A DNA stretch of 64,000 nt from Strongylocentrotus droebachiensis. Its lineage: Eukaryota; Echinodermata; Echinoidea; Camarodonta; Strongylocentrotidae. This document shows, one piece after another, positions 12,303 to 25,200 of this stretch. The stretch spans positions 186,001 through 250,000 of the forward strand of contig JAVYIG010001041.1 of the NCBI GenBank assembly GCA_035222895.1, read 5' to 3'. Below the pieces are notes generated by a model. That model did no database searches. It saw only the letters and a program-made list of their open reading frames with translations, and had not been told where the DNA came from. The stretch's first letter is position 1. Each line of letters starts with the position of its first letter. The translations under genes and the position numbers were made by a program.

Positions 12303-12734
12303 ATTTATTATTATTATTATTTATTTGACCAATCGGATAACATACAGTGAGTATAACAATCAGATATTACATAGAAATATCATAATACATACACACAGCT
12401 TTAGGGAAGTGGAGAGGAAAGAGAGAGGAGGATACAATCTGCTGGTCAGGGGTGACAAAAGCAATTGAAATTGCTATTACTCGAAAGCTTGCACCCCCCA
12501 CAGTTTGCACCCTGGAAAATCAAGAGTAAAGAACAGAATAAGAATTCACAATATGAGATAATAAATAAATATCAGGATAAATATAATTAACTCGAGGTAA
12601 GTTCAAAAGCCTAGTCCCTTTTCTTTTAAATGTGAGAACGTAACAATGACGTATTTCGTAATCCAGATATGATTGCTAATTTGTTTATAACATTTAATTG
12701 AAAATTGTTTTTTCTAAAATCTTTTTGACCCTGT
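12303..12734. other. Spacer between the two 5' copies
   Basis: Contains an (ATT)n tract at its left edge and AT-rich DNA. No gene or recognisable element. Confidence 0.5.
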
Positions 12735-13176
12735 TTTCGTATGAATTCCGTGATTAGGATTTGTACAGTGAAAGGGATGCACATGATCAAACGACAACGT
12801 TATCAAGGGATATCTGGAACATACCACACACCAGGAACCTGAACATCAGAAAAAACAATAAAAGCTCAATTATAGTAGCGGAAACACTTCAAACGTGAAT
12901 ATGAATATGTCATTTTGCACAGAGAAAGCATTTCCTTGTCAGGAAAATTTCAATACGATAGGCCTATATACAGAAAGATACAGCTGAAGAGGAAGTTAAG
13001 AATTACATTTTCAAGGCAACTGGACGTGTATTAGAAACGAACAGTTCGGATATTCCTTCTCGATCGTGTTTCTGTTGACATTGAACTCGGTATTCCTACC
13101 GTCAGGTTAATCAACTTTGAGATTGACGATTGGATTTTGTATAAATCTACAAGATAAAGAGGCTCCTAAACAACAC

Positions 13177-13273
13177 ATGGATTTAATCAAGGCAAATATG
13201 ACTGGAATATTCATCTACCTTTGTGCAGTTATTCTGTCAACCTATGTGAGCAATTCATTTGCCGATTGGAGAA
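13177..13273 (+). CDS. Gene B exon 1: signal peptide
   Basis: ATG at 13177 opens MDLIKANMTGIFIYLCAV, a short polar start, a hydrophobic core and a small-residue region ending SNSFA before DWR. A GTAAGT donor follows at phase 1, which fits all CUB acceptors. This ATG is preferred over the upstream in-frame one at 13117 because it aligns with the ATG of gene C (41512). Confidence 0.8.
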
Positions 13274-16200
13274 GTAAGTCGTATTCCCTGCTCCGTCAAT
13301 TTGTTATTATAATATCGTATTGTTTTACCAGGAATTCATATTTAGTTAAATGTTCAACATGATATTTAGACGTGTGGTTTATTTCCAGGTCTTTTAATTA
13401 TGGTATTTATGTATATATTTATTATGTGTTCTTAATACAGGGTAGTCTCTTCTCTACATAATAACTGTTTTGCAAGAGAGAGCCCTGTATTACATAATAC
13501 GATTAGAAAACAATTCGGAACAGTAGACAACTTAATAAATTGAAAATAGTACAATACATAATAGAACAAAGCACAAGCAAAAATATAGACTGGTAATGTT
13601 GTTTTGTTTTGCCCCGAAAATGTGTTTATTTTGGTCCGCGGTGTTAGAACGAGTGTCAGGCGCGCAAACGCGCCGTAAGGCCCAACAAAAAATTTGGTTG
13701 CCCTCGACCGCCCGCTCGTCCTTTTCGGGCCGCTCGTATATCTATTTTTTTTTTGGGGGGGCGGGGAGCAATCTTTAACGCCAAACATACCATTTTATGC
13801 ATTTTGCAAGGATCAAAATCCGTCCCGTTGCCAGTTTGGTCTTTTCAGTACGCAATTCTGTATTTATTAAACTTGCCATGTCAAAATGCCGTTCATTTAA
13901 ATCAGGTTCTGAGCATTCTTTAACTCATTTTAAAGCCCGTCTGTACTAGTTTACAGGAGGGATTAGACCACCCTGCAAGGTCATTGGACAGGTGGTTATC
14001 TCATCGAATCAGCTCTCAGTTAACGAAAGATAAAGAGGATCATGGGGGACCTATCGTCACTGATTAGGTATTGTTTGCTAGAGGGCGCAAGTAGCTATGA
14101 GTAGTACAGTCGGGATTTAAAGCTATGATCACAAAACAGAGCAGCAACAGACCGATTAGTAGCCTGCTCGGTCGCCGCTGAAATTTAGGTATCGCCCTAC
14201 TATTTTTTGGAGAAGTCGAGCAGGCTCTAGAGCCCCAGCGATGCCTGGGCGGTGCCCGTCGATTTCCCGTCGGTCGCCGGTCGATTTTAGGTCAAAACTG
14301 GGCGAAATAGGAGACCTTCTCCGGGCGGCGTCCCGGCAGTGACCGACCGATGACCCACCGAAACCCGAGCGGTCTCCCACCGGTCACTGGCTAATTTTAA
14401 GGAAATTGCCCGGCAGCCGGCTGGTGATCGGCGGGGCGCCAAAATACGCTCGGTGCCCGGGCGTTCGCCGCCCGGACACTAGCCTTTTGACAAGGCCTCG
14501 TGACTCTGGCTTAGCGGCTGAGATGAGTCTAGATACCCAGGGTGAACGCTCGACCGCCACGAGAGCCTTTTGCAATCTGGATATTTCTGCTCCGCATGAA
14601 TTATTCATAGCATTGGATTTATTGACCAATTAGAACGGCCATCCCCTACCCCCAGTTGGCTTCGTTCGTGATTCGTTCATTATCAAAACATGTAAGAACG
14701 TCAGTGTGTGTGTGAACTATGAACGTCAGTTCATAGTTAGTAGGTCCATGTTTGTACTATACTTACAGTTTACTCCATGTGTGTGTGTGTGTGTGTGTGA
14801 TGGATACTTTATGCTGACGTAATGCGAGGTTACGTTCGGTGATTGGACGCTATTTATTCTTCTTCTGGGATACTCCTCAACGTTCTACCATTTCGGTAGA
14901 GTATTCCAGTCGGAAACAAAGGTTAACATAAGAAATCGAAACCACATTACCAAAGGCTAACTGGCTGTGATTCTCGCTCTGTTGTTCACTCGGGCTTTCG
15001 CGATTAGTCTCTTTTTAGTCGCTCGGCGTCTATCAGACAGGTGGCCTTGTTCAAAGGCTACCCGGACACCGACCTAATCGAGCGTTCGCCGTCGAGCGAT
15101 TTAGGTCAAAACTCAAAGCCGCTAGGTCAAAGGTTGCTGACCGATTTTGAACTCGCCGCCCAGTAACCGACTGATCTCCCAGCGGCGACCGGGGGGCGAC
15201 CTTGCGGCGAATGCTCAGCAGCCTTTGACCTAGCGCCTTCGGTTTTTGACCTAAATCGCTCGACGGCGAACTCTCGTTTATGTCGGTGCCCGGATGGCGA
15301 CGGCCCGGGCACCGAGCGTACTTTGGGCGGCGAGTGAAAGTGAGCAGGCGCCGCCCGAATATTAACTCTGCGCTAAAACTTCAGCAGCGACCGAGCGATG
15401 CCCTAAAAACAAATGGTGCCCGGGCAAAAAGGAAAAGGGAAAAAGTTTCAGAGGCCCAGGTCATAAATTAGCCCCCCCCAAAAAAAAAATAATAATACCA
15501 AAAAAAATTTAAAAAAATTAAAAGGTCCTTGAGGACCTTGCAAGGTCGATACGTGCGCTATATAAGAATCCAATATTATTATTATTATTATTATTAACAA
15601 AATCCGTCCGCCCGCCCCTACTCCAGAAAAGCAATCGAGGACAACCAGATGATTTTTTTTTTTTTTTTTTTTTTTTGGGGGGGGGGCTAATTTATGACCT
15701 GGGCCTCTGAAACTTTTTCCTTACCCGCAAAATAAACACATTTATCGGGGCAATGTTGCAAGGAAAATCGGCTCTAACATAATAACGGGCAGAATCGGGC
15801 GGCTAAATTTGGTATCAACTTAAAGCATAGACATCAGAAGAAATGTTGGTAATACAATTAAAGCGGAAATTCCTAGAAATCTAAACATTTTCTCTGGATT
15901 TATAAAAAAACATGCATAATTAGTCAATTTTCAGTAAATTACCCTATAACATATTATGAAGATTGTGTTTCTTTCCATATTTAACCCATTCATGCAGTGA
16001 AATAGACTATCAGGAAAATGTGAGAGAAATTTCATATCAATAGACTTTATATTAAATTGAAACATTTATAAAAGAAGTCACTTTTGCACTAAAACTGTGA
16101 ATATGTACGTTTTTGTTGTTTGAAAGAGTAAATTTATACCCTTATTGTGCACATCGGAATTAAATATTTTACTGAGGTATTCTTTAATGTATTGTCTTTT

Positions 16201-19200
16201 AACTGGGCAAGAAAAGAAATTAAAAAAAAATCATCTAAAATGAGTTTTGGCGCACTTTGGTTCCTCCCTGGGCCACTGTGCGTCGGTCTCTCAAACCCTC
16301 TAAGAAAAGGCCTAGTCTCTTTGGAAAAGATGCCGGAAGCAACGGGAAAGAGGGAAAAACTATTTTTTTTTAATAATGAAATTAGGGAGACAATAAAATA
16401 AGAACAACATAACGTACAGATAGCGTTCTTAGTTTTCCTTCATTAACACTGATTTAAACTAGAAAAAGACTTTTAATGAATTACAGAAGGCTTGCTCAGA
16501 AATGGCGCGGTAAACCGCCGCAGAAAAAAGGTAGTTTATGTTACATGTTAATGAATGGAAACTGCACGCAACAAAGGACTTTCGCGTTTCATTTAGCTCT
16601 TTGTAATAACATCCATAAAATAATGTGAAGGGCTTTGAACTTTCATTATTACATAACATTTTTCAAAACGTACAGATTTTGCTGTGTCTTGTCTGAGCAA
16701 GCCTTTAGTGATCTGTAACCAGTTTATTGTAAATATATTGTAACTGCCCGTAAATGCTATTTTCAAAATGGAATGTTTAATTCATCCAATGTGAAAGGTT
16801 TCACTTATTAGTTTAATGACACACATTTTGCCATAAATTAGATAGCCAAGGAATTATGCATATTTGTCCTTTAATTGCAGCTATCCGCTTGAAGGTTGGG
16901 GAACAATCACTTATAAAGTCCCCTAATTATCCGAAAAATTACTTCAACAATGCCAACGTCTGGTGGAATGTCATAGCTCCGAAAAACTGCCGAATTATGC
17001 TTCACTTTAGTGATTTTTCCACCGAGGAGAATAACGACGGTGTAACTGTACGTGAAGGATGGACATCAGATTACTCGAGGTCAACCTGGAACGCGTCTCT
17101 GTCTGGCTCATCTATTCCTGGCAACATCACATACGAGGGATCATTTCTCTGGGTTCGATTCACCAGTGATTATTCGTATGGGTATAGAGGCTTCGAGGCT
17201 CAACTAAGTGCTGAGTTACGAAGTGAGTTAGGTATATTTAATGCTATCCTATGTTAAACATCGAACCGTATGTGCCCGAAGTGTACCCAAGCCTTGTGAC
17301 AGTACAAGATCCCGACTTTACACAGGTTTTCTATATATATTTATTTCTTCTTTCATTTCTTCATCTCTTTCTTTCTTTCCTTTTGAATACTAAATAATTC
17401 AATATGTAACATCCTTCAATATCCTAACTGTCAATGTTACTCATCCTAAATGCCAAACGAAAAAATTGACGAAGGGACTTACTCTGCGCATTATAATAAT
17501 CAAATTGGTAAATCGATTTCAAGTGCGACTTTAATACCTGGATACAAGAATGAGTGTACACTATTACATACATGGCATTTCTACGGAAACAAGTGAGATA
17601 GGTTATGCTTAACCAGTCGATGATGCACGGAAAAACAGCAGACATATCAAAGCCGACAAGGGCCCATACTTCATTGGCCTTAAAGTCAATGCCGCGCGCT
17701 GGCTAAACATAGGCTGTTGTAAAGGAAAACAGAACCAGATTGAAACTTACCTAGTGTGGAAACCTAATCTATAACCTTATCATCGTGTTTTGATAACAAT
17801 CGTACAATACATTGTAACTGAAACAAAACAAGCAATTATCACACCCGCTAAGTTATTATGTAAATGTCACAATGTAGGTACAAAATTGTTGTTCTATCAA
17901 GTTTTCATGAAATATATTAAATGACTTTACCAAGAACATCCACTAATTGTCTAATTTATCATCCATTTTTAATTTAACTTTTGTCATATTTTAACACAAT
18001 TGTAAATAAATTTTCATGCGAATCCCTTGTTGTTACAGCTATAATCTTGAACAGGGAAGGAACGGAAATTCTCACTTCACCCAACTATCCCAGAGCATAC
18101 TACAATAATATCGACGCAATATGGCAAGTAGTCGCTCCTGTAGGATACAGAGTTAGGATTCGTTTTACCGATGTTTCCACCGAGGAGAATGACGACGTTG
18201 TAGCTGTACACGAAGGAAGGACATCAAATTACTCGAGGTCAACCTTGAGGGCGTCTCTGTCTGGATGGTCTATCCCAACCAACGTTATATCACAAGGATC
18301 CTATCTTTGGGTTCGATTTACCAGTGATAACGATATTAACTGGAATCAATATAGAGGATTCCGGGCCTTGCTAAGTGCTGTACGAGGTGAGATATATGTT
18401 TACCAAGTTGAGTGTATGAGATTAGAACTACCCACAAAATATGGCCATTATAAAAATAAATCTAAAGTTTTAACTCGATTTCAAGTGCGACGTTAATACT
18501 TGGATAAAAGGATGAGTGTACATGTAAGTGGCATTTTTACGTAAACGAATGGGAGAGATTTATAGTTAACCAGTCGATGATGTAGGGAAAAAACATCAGA
18601 CATATCAAAACCGACAAGGGCCCATACTTTATTGGCCTTAAATTCAATGCCTCGCTGGCTAAACATAGGCTGTTGTAAAGTAAAACAGAACAAGATTGAA
18701 ACTTACCTAGTGTGGAAACCTAATCTATAACCTAATCATCGTGTTTCGATTAAAACAATCGTACTATTCATTGTCACACCCGCTAAGTTATCAATGTGGT
18801 AGGAAATTGTTATTCTATCAAGTTTTCATGAAATATATTAAATGACTTCACCGAGAACATCCACTAATTGTCTGATTTTACCATCCATTTTTAATTTAAC
18901 TTTTGTAATATTTTAACACAAATGTAAATAAAATTTCATCCGAATCCCCTAAAGATAAAGACCAGTTATGGTCATGCGATTGCATTGTGAAAGAAACGTT
19001 GTGGAATCGATCAAAAAAGGTTGATCATCTAGCATATAAGTATATGTGTGTACTGCAAGGTTCTGGAATCATCAAAATGATAAGAAATTTGGTCCAGTCT
19101 TCGTAAAGTTACAAGCACTGTACACAGAAATATGTATATGGGACTACGCACACGTGCGCGACACGTGCATTTATCTCTCACAGTCCAATAGATAAACTAA

Positions 19201-22200
19201 TTTACCAAATATATCAATTAGTAGGCGGTTTCCCGGCAATAATGTTATCATCATGTATTAGTCAAAACATAAACTTTCACATGATTGGTAATAAAGAGCT
19301 TCCATTTCATTTTTTGAAATTGGAGTGTTTCCAATACTGGTCTTTACCTTTAATGTTACAGCTATAATTTTGAATACGGAAGGAGCGGAAATTCTCACTT
19401 CACCCAACTATCCCAGGGGGTACTACAATAATATCGACGCAATATGGCAAGTAGTCGCTCCTGTAGGATACAGAGTCAGGATTCGTTTTACCGATGTTTC
19501 CACCGAGGAAAATACCGACGTTGTAGCTGTACACGAAGGATGGACATCAAATTACTCGAGGTCAACCTTGAGGGCGTCTTTGTCTGGATGGTTTATCCCA
19601 ACCAACGTTATTTCACAAGGATCCTATCTTTGGGTTCGATTTACAAGTGATAACGATATTAACAGGAATCGATACGGAGGATTCCGGGCCTTGCTAAGTG
19701 CTGAGTTACGAGGTGAGATATATGTTTACCAAGTTGAGTGTATGAGATTACAACTACCCACAAAATATGGCGGTTGTAAAAATAAATCAGTTCCAAGAAG
19801 ATCAAGCAAACATTTGCAATGTGATTCTGCGTATAGTCTTATTATGAAAACTGGAGCCACTTAATAATAATAAATAATAATAATAGTAATAATAATAACA
19901 ATCTGTAATGGTCCACTCCAAATTTTATTAAACCGAAACGAAAATTTATTTTGCCCATTTGATCGTGAGCCCGGCAGCCACTGAGCAGCGCCAGATCGAC
20001 ACAGATCTAACATTTTATCAAAGAAAAAACATATAATTGTTTCTGAAAAATACAGAACCTAGTAAAATGCAAATAGAGTCAAATGTACTAATGTTACTAC
20101 CACTTCTTTTAGGCATATTACTAATAATATCGAAAATCATCATAATGATAATAAAGATAACATTAAAAGTGATATTGATAACAGTAATAATACTAACAAC
20201 ATTAAAAGTTCTCATAATAATAATAATAATATTTAATTTGTAATAACAGTAATCATAATGAAAATTTTATTAAGAAAAATATTGATACTATTATTATAAT
20301 GATCAAAACTGATATAAAAAGCTATACAGCGGGTAGTAGCATAATTCAAGCAGCGTCGGGTAATTGACTTCGTAAAATCAACTGTTTGTTTGACATTATT
20401 GCTTTCTTTAACACGAAAATGCCTCGCAGTACTAAATGCAAGTTCACAATTTCCCAGTAATCATCAATAATACAGTTTTCTCTTTTGTTTTGACGCAGCT
20501 ATTATTTTGAATACGGAAGGGACAGAAGTTCTTACCTCACCAAACTATCCTGAGCCATATGAGAATAATATAGACATCATATGGTATGTGAGAGCTCCGG
20601 CGGGATACCGCGTTTTGCTTCGTTTTAGTAATTTCACAACCGAGGAGACGTACGACACCGTAATTGTGTGTGGTGGGTGGACATTGGATTACTCAAGGTC
20701 AACGTTGAGGGCGTCTCTATTTGGACGATCTCTCCCAGAAAATATAACGTCAGCCGGATCACATCTGTGGATTCAATTCACTAGCAATAGCATGTACGGG
20801 GATACAGGTTTTCGGGCCCTACTTCATGCTGTGATACCCGGTGAGTTTATTAAAGATCTAATTTCTCAGGTTGCTGACCTATAATTTATGCTTGGGAAAA
20901 TGATAATACGCAATAAGATACAATATGCCAGTTCATAGATACAATCTGCGCATGGGCAGATAAAGGTCATTTGTACCAAAAAGGTAAAACACACAGAGAT
21001 GAATACTGGATATGCGCTCATGAAAGTTATGTAACATTATTCATTTATGCACCAACGGTACATTCTATGATACGCAGGTGGAAGTATTCTTTTCAAGAGG
21101 GCAAAAAAAAGGTATTCATGAAGCACATCTAGGACTTTGGCAGTTATTATTCTAAGATGCTCAAAGTGGAACTTCTCCATGTGTAAAAGATCTGTGGATA
21201 TTTGGGGTCATTTGTACCATGTGCTATCTGTAAACTCCCATATAGCAGACAATTACAAGCAATTTGAAATCACGCTTATTTAAATATGCTTCGTTTAACC
21301 ATATCTCAGGTTTCTTCGTCATGTTAAAAATATATATATATTACGAGAAAAAATTTCAAAACGATTTTCCCCACTTTTTCTTCCTATTCATCCCGTTTCA
21401 CATTGGAAAACTGGAATGTGAAAATGCTATGTACATATTTAATTTCGACTCTCCAGCCAGGTTTAAGTAAATGGGTACCCGGTAGGAAGAATATCCTTGA
21501 ATGCTCTTTACCGCCTGATCATGACGGCTTAGCTACAGCCGGAGTAATGATGTGGTACTTTGTATTAGGCGCAGTAGAGTATAGAGGCCTACATGTAGTA
21601 GCTGCGCTATATAAATGGACATACACGCAAAAAACTGAGGTGCTAAATGTTGGGTGCTGAGTGAGATTCTGCACTTGAAGTGCCAAAATCAGCACTTGAC
21701 GGGTTAACTTTAACAAGGAAACCGAAACGTGCTGAATATTTGAGTGCAGAAAACGAGTGCTATAACAATATGCAGCACTTAACATCGAGTGCTGACTGCA
21801 TAACCTGATCTGATTGGTCGGTTAGTATAATAGCTGTTACCTTGTGAATATTTGTTTTTGAATCAAATTCAGCTAAGAGATTCTTACATTCTTCATTCTC
21901 CAGGTCAATACCAAAGGCCTCAAAAGTCTGAATAACTTTGCTCCTTAAACTGTCAACAACATCAGTATTCAAAGCTGTTGCAGCAGATAACACTCTGTTT
22001 GTCATAGCATGGGTCATGTTGGTGTTTGATAAAAGAGAACCAATGAAAAATGCAGCTGGTCTCACTATGAACATGACAGACAATGAAAGCGGACAAAATA
22101 TACAGTTCCTCAGGTAGACAAAGGAACATCCCTTGACTGCTATTATGTAAAATGTGTAGAACAGGTGAATATGCATGTGACACCTGTTCTACACATTTTT

Positions 22201-25200
22201 AGCCCGGGTACAAGTGCTAACTCAGCACTTCGAGTGCAGTCACTATGCGAGCTCCTAAAAAGTGCTAAAATTAAATCTTTAAGTGCTAAATTTAGCACAA
22301 CAGTCAGCTCCTTTGGGTGCTAGCAAAGTAGCCCGGGTGCAAGTGCTAACTCAGCACTTCGAGTGCAGTCACTATGCGAGCTCCTAAAAAGTGCTAAAAT
22401 TGAATCTTTAAGTGCTAAATTTAGCACTTTTTTTTTTTTAGTGTATTATTATAAAAGGGCATAATGTGTATGAACTATCCATCTGGAAAATAATATATAT
22501 ACATATTATCTTTGGTGTAGACGAGTACATGTTTGAGAAAGAAAGTCATCAAAGTCGTGTTGTTTATTTTTTCAAATCAAATTTAATTATATATTACAAG
22601 GAATTGCAAGGGGATAGCATCACCCTCTTCTATTTTCAGATAAAAGTACATTGTTCCGATTAACACGGCATGATTGTATTAGTGTGAAAATATGAAGCTG
22701 ATAACTTTGCAAAAGTTAAGTATGTTGTGTTTGTTTTTGTCACAGTTATCATTTTACAGACAAATGAGACACAAATCCTCACCTCACCAAACTTTCCTTC
22801 AAGCTATGATAACAACATCGACGTAGTATGGCATGTGAGGGCTCCTTCGGGGTATCGCATCATGGTCCACTTCTCCGAATTCAATACAGAGTATAACAGT
22901 GATTTCGTATTTGTCTACGACGGAAAGACATCAAAGTACCAGTCTTCAGGTCTGAGGGAAACTCTATCCGGACGACCTGTCCTAAGGAATATCACCACGG
23001 TTGGAGCTTACCTCTGGATTCGATTTACCAGTGATAATTTGTACGATCAGTACTATACAGGTTTCAAGGCCCTGTTAATGACCGTAGAGACAGCCGGTAA
23101 GTAACATGCGTATCAAGGCTTACGTTGTTACACTGAATAGATCATGCGATTTAATTGCACAATTTTATTCAGACTGTTTGAAGTGTTTAAATTTGTTTTC
23201 CAAGAGAGGGTTCATTCTGAATGTATTTGTAGGTCCGTCGGTAGATTTTCAATTTTCAACGGAAAGAAAGCTTTCATTGGCCAAACCTTTCTCCACTAAC
23301 ATGACCAAATGACAATAACCCACATCTGCAGACTATGGAATAATTGTACGGTTCAATGATCTTTTAGAGAGTCTGACACGAAGTGTTTAAGTTAACACAC
23401 ATTTCCGAATTAGTGGCAATCTTCCTCACTCCTTAATTGAATACTGTTAGGTAATAGAGCACAGATATGGCACAAGGGGCAAAGAACATGGACAACTATA
23501 TCTGCCTAAATGCAAAACCACACAAGGTCAATTTTCAATATCATTTATGGGCGTGAAAATATGAAATAGTATACCATATGATTTTAAGAGCAATACGATC
23601 TAAAAAAATGCTTTTCGGAGAAGGTTAACGACACATCTAACATCCTTTGAGTTAAACAAAAGTTAAGACTTCTTAAAATGGCAAAAAGAAATATCTGATT
23701 AGAGAATTTCTAAAAAGATCACTAGATAATGATATATGTTTCATGTACTGTTTGTTTGGTTCTGATACGGAAGTCGACACACATTTGACTTTCATGTATA
23801 TATTAAGTAAGGAATATTTCTAAATGACTATTCTATTTCTTTGTTCACTTTCATTATTATAATGTAATTTATGTTACATGTATATATGTATGTAATATAG
23901 TATAGTAAAAAAAATAGTTTTAAAATTTCTTGCCAAATACAGGGAACCAGACTCGACTAGCACTTGTGCTAACTTCTGGTACCCCCTTTAACAACAAAAG
24001 TGTAAACAAGTCATAATCTTTTATTCCATTTGTATACAACATACCTTGTAAAACAATGTTTATATTAATCAAGTGTAATGTTATCGATCATGTCTTATAT
24101 TGTTATATTTTATGTAATCATGCTTGATACATTATGTTTTACTTGTTATTATTTTTGTTGTTAATATAATAAACTCAAACTCAAGATATAAAACAAATAC
24201 TGGGGAACAAATATTATATATTGGATTTCAAGGAGAATGATAATATTCTTCAAAATGTTTTCTTTTTTTTTCTTCATTTTCTTTCGTCTATTATCGAAAC
24301 CACAGTTGTACTGTTAGATACCTTTGAGACAAAGAACAAATCTTCGCCAAACTTCCCCGCAGACTATGATAATAACATCGACATCGCCCTGCAAGTGATA
24401 GCGCCCTCGGGCTACAGAGTCCACGTTCATTTTCGCCATTTTGAAACTGAGGGGAATTCAGACTTCGTGTACATCTACGAAGGATGGACATCCGATTTTT
24501 CGAGGTCAATGTTGAGGGCGTCTCTGTCTGGATGGTTTATCACAGAAAGTATTACATCCATGGGATCCTATCTATGGATTAGATTCACGAGTAACGAAGG
24601 AAACAGATTCGGAGGTTTTCAGGCACTGCTCATTGCAAAAATACCAGGCGAGTTTTATACGTTCCATAATACCGACAGTATGTGAAATCGAATATAATTC
24701 TACTGATCCACAAATGAACGTTGTATTTCGCATTTTTCACAATTCTGTAATTTGAACAAGGTCAGGCAATCGATAAAAAAGAACAGAAAATTAATTAGAT
24801 TGATTTTAGAATTATACAAATGAATTTACATGAATATATTGCACAACTGGATTAAGCAATCCTTTCTATGTGATGACCAAAGCAAGCTAACATTATTTTC
24901 CATCATTCTATTTTTGTTGTATTTTTTTCCATTGAGCTTAAACTGCGACTCCAATCTAATGCTATGCTTGAATGGGCATAGGACTTGAAAACAGGTTATT
25001 GTAAGTTTTCCTTAAAGAAAAAAAAAAGGTTGTAAGATTTTCGAATGCGATTTGAAAGAAATGACTCGTTAAAATAAAGGCCTAATTCTTTTCTTCCGAT
25101 TTTACTCTTCACACATTCTGAGAAAAACTATTCGGATTAACGGATATTTAAAAAATGACACGTTGCTTGAGTGTTTTAACTTCAAAGATAATTTACCGAC

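Larger units (their letters stand above)
13274..16880. other. Gene B intron 1
   Basis: Most of the 3.6 kb is the GC-rich foldback region at 13607-15753. The parts on either side align with gene C intron 1, which lacks the foldback. No exon is seen. Confidence 0.6.
20841..22745. other. Gene B intron 5
   Basis: Holds a possible SINE (about 21463-21625) and a GTGCTAA-rich element (21630-22445). The rest is AT-rich without features. Confidence 0.55.

Noticed and set aside
14384-15312. Arg/Gly/Ser-rich ORFs in the GC-rich part of intron 1
   Set aside because: They arise from palindromic GC-rich repeat DNA and appear on both strands.
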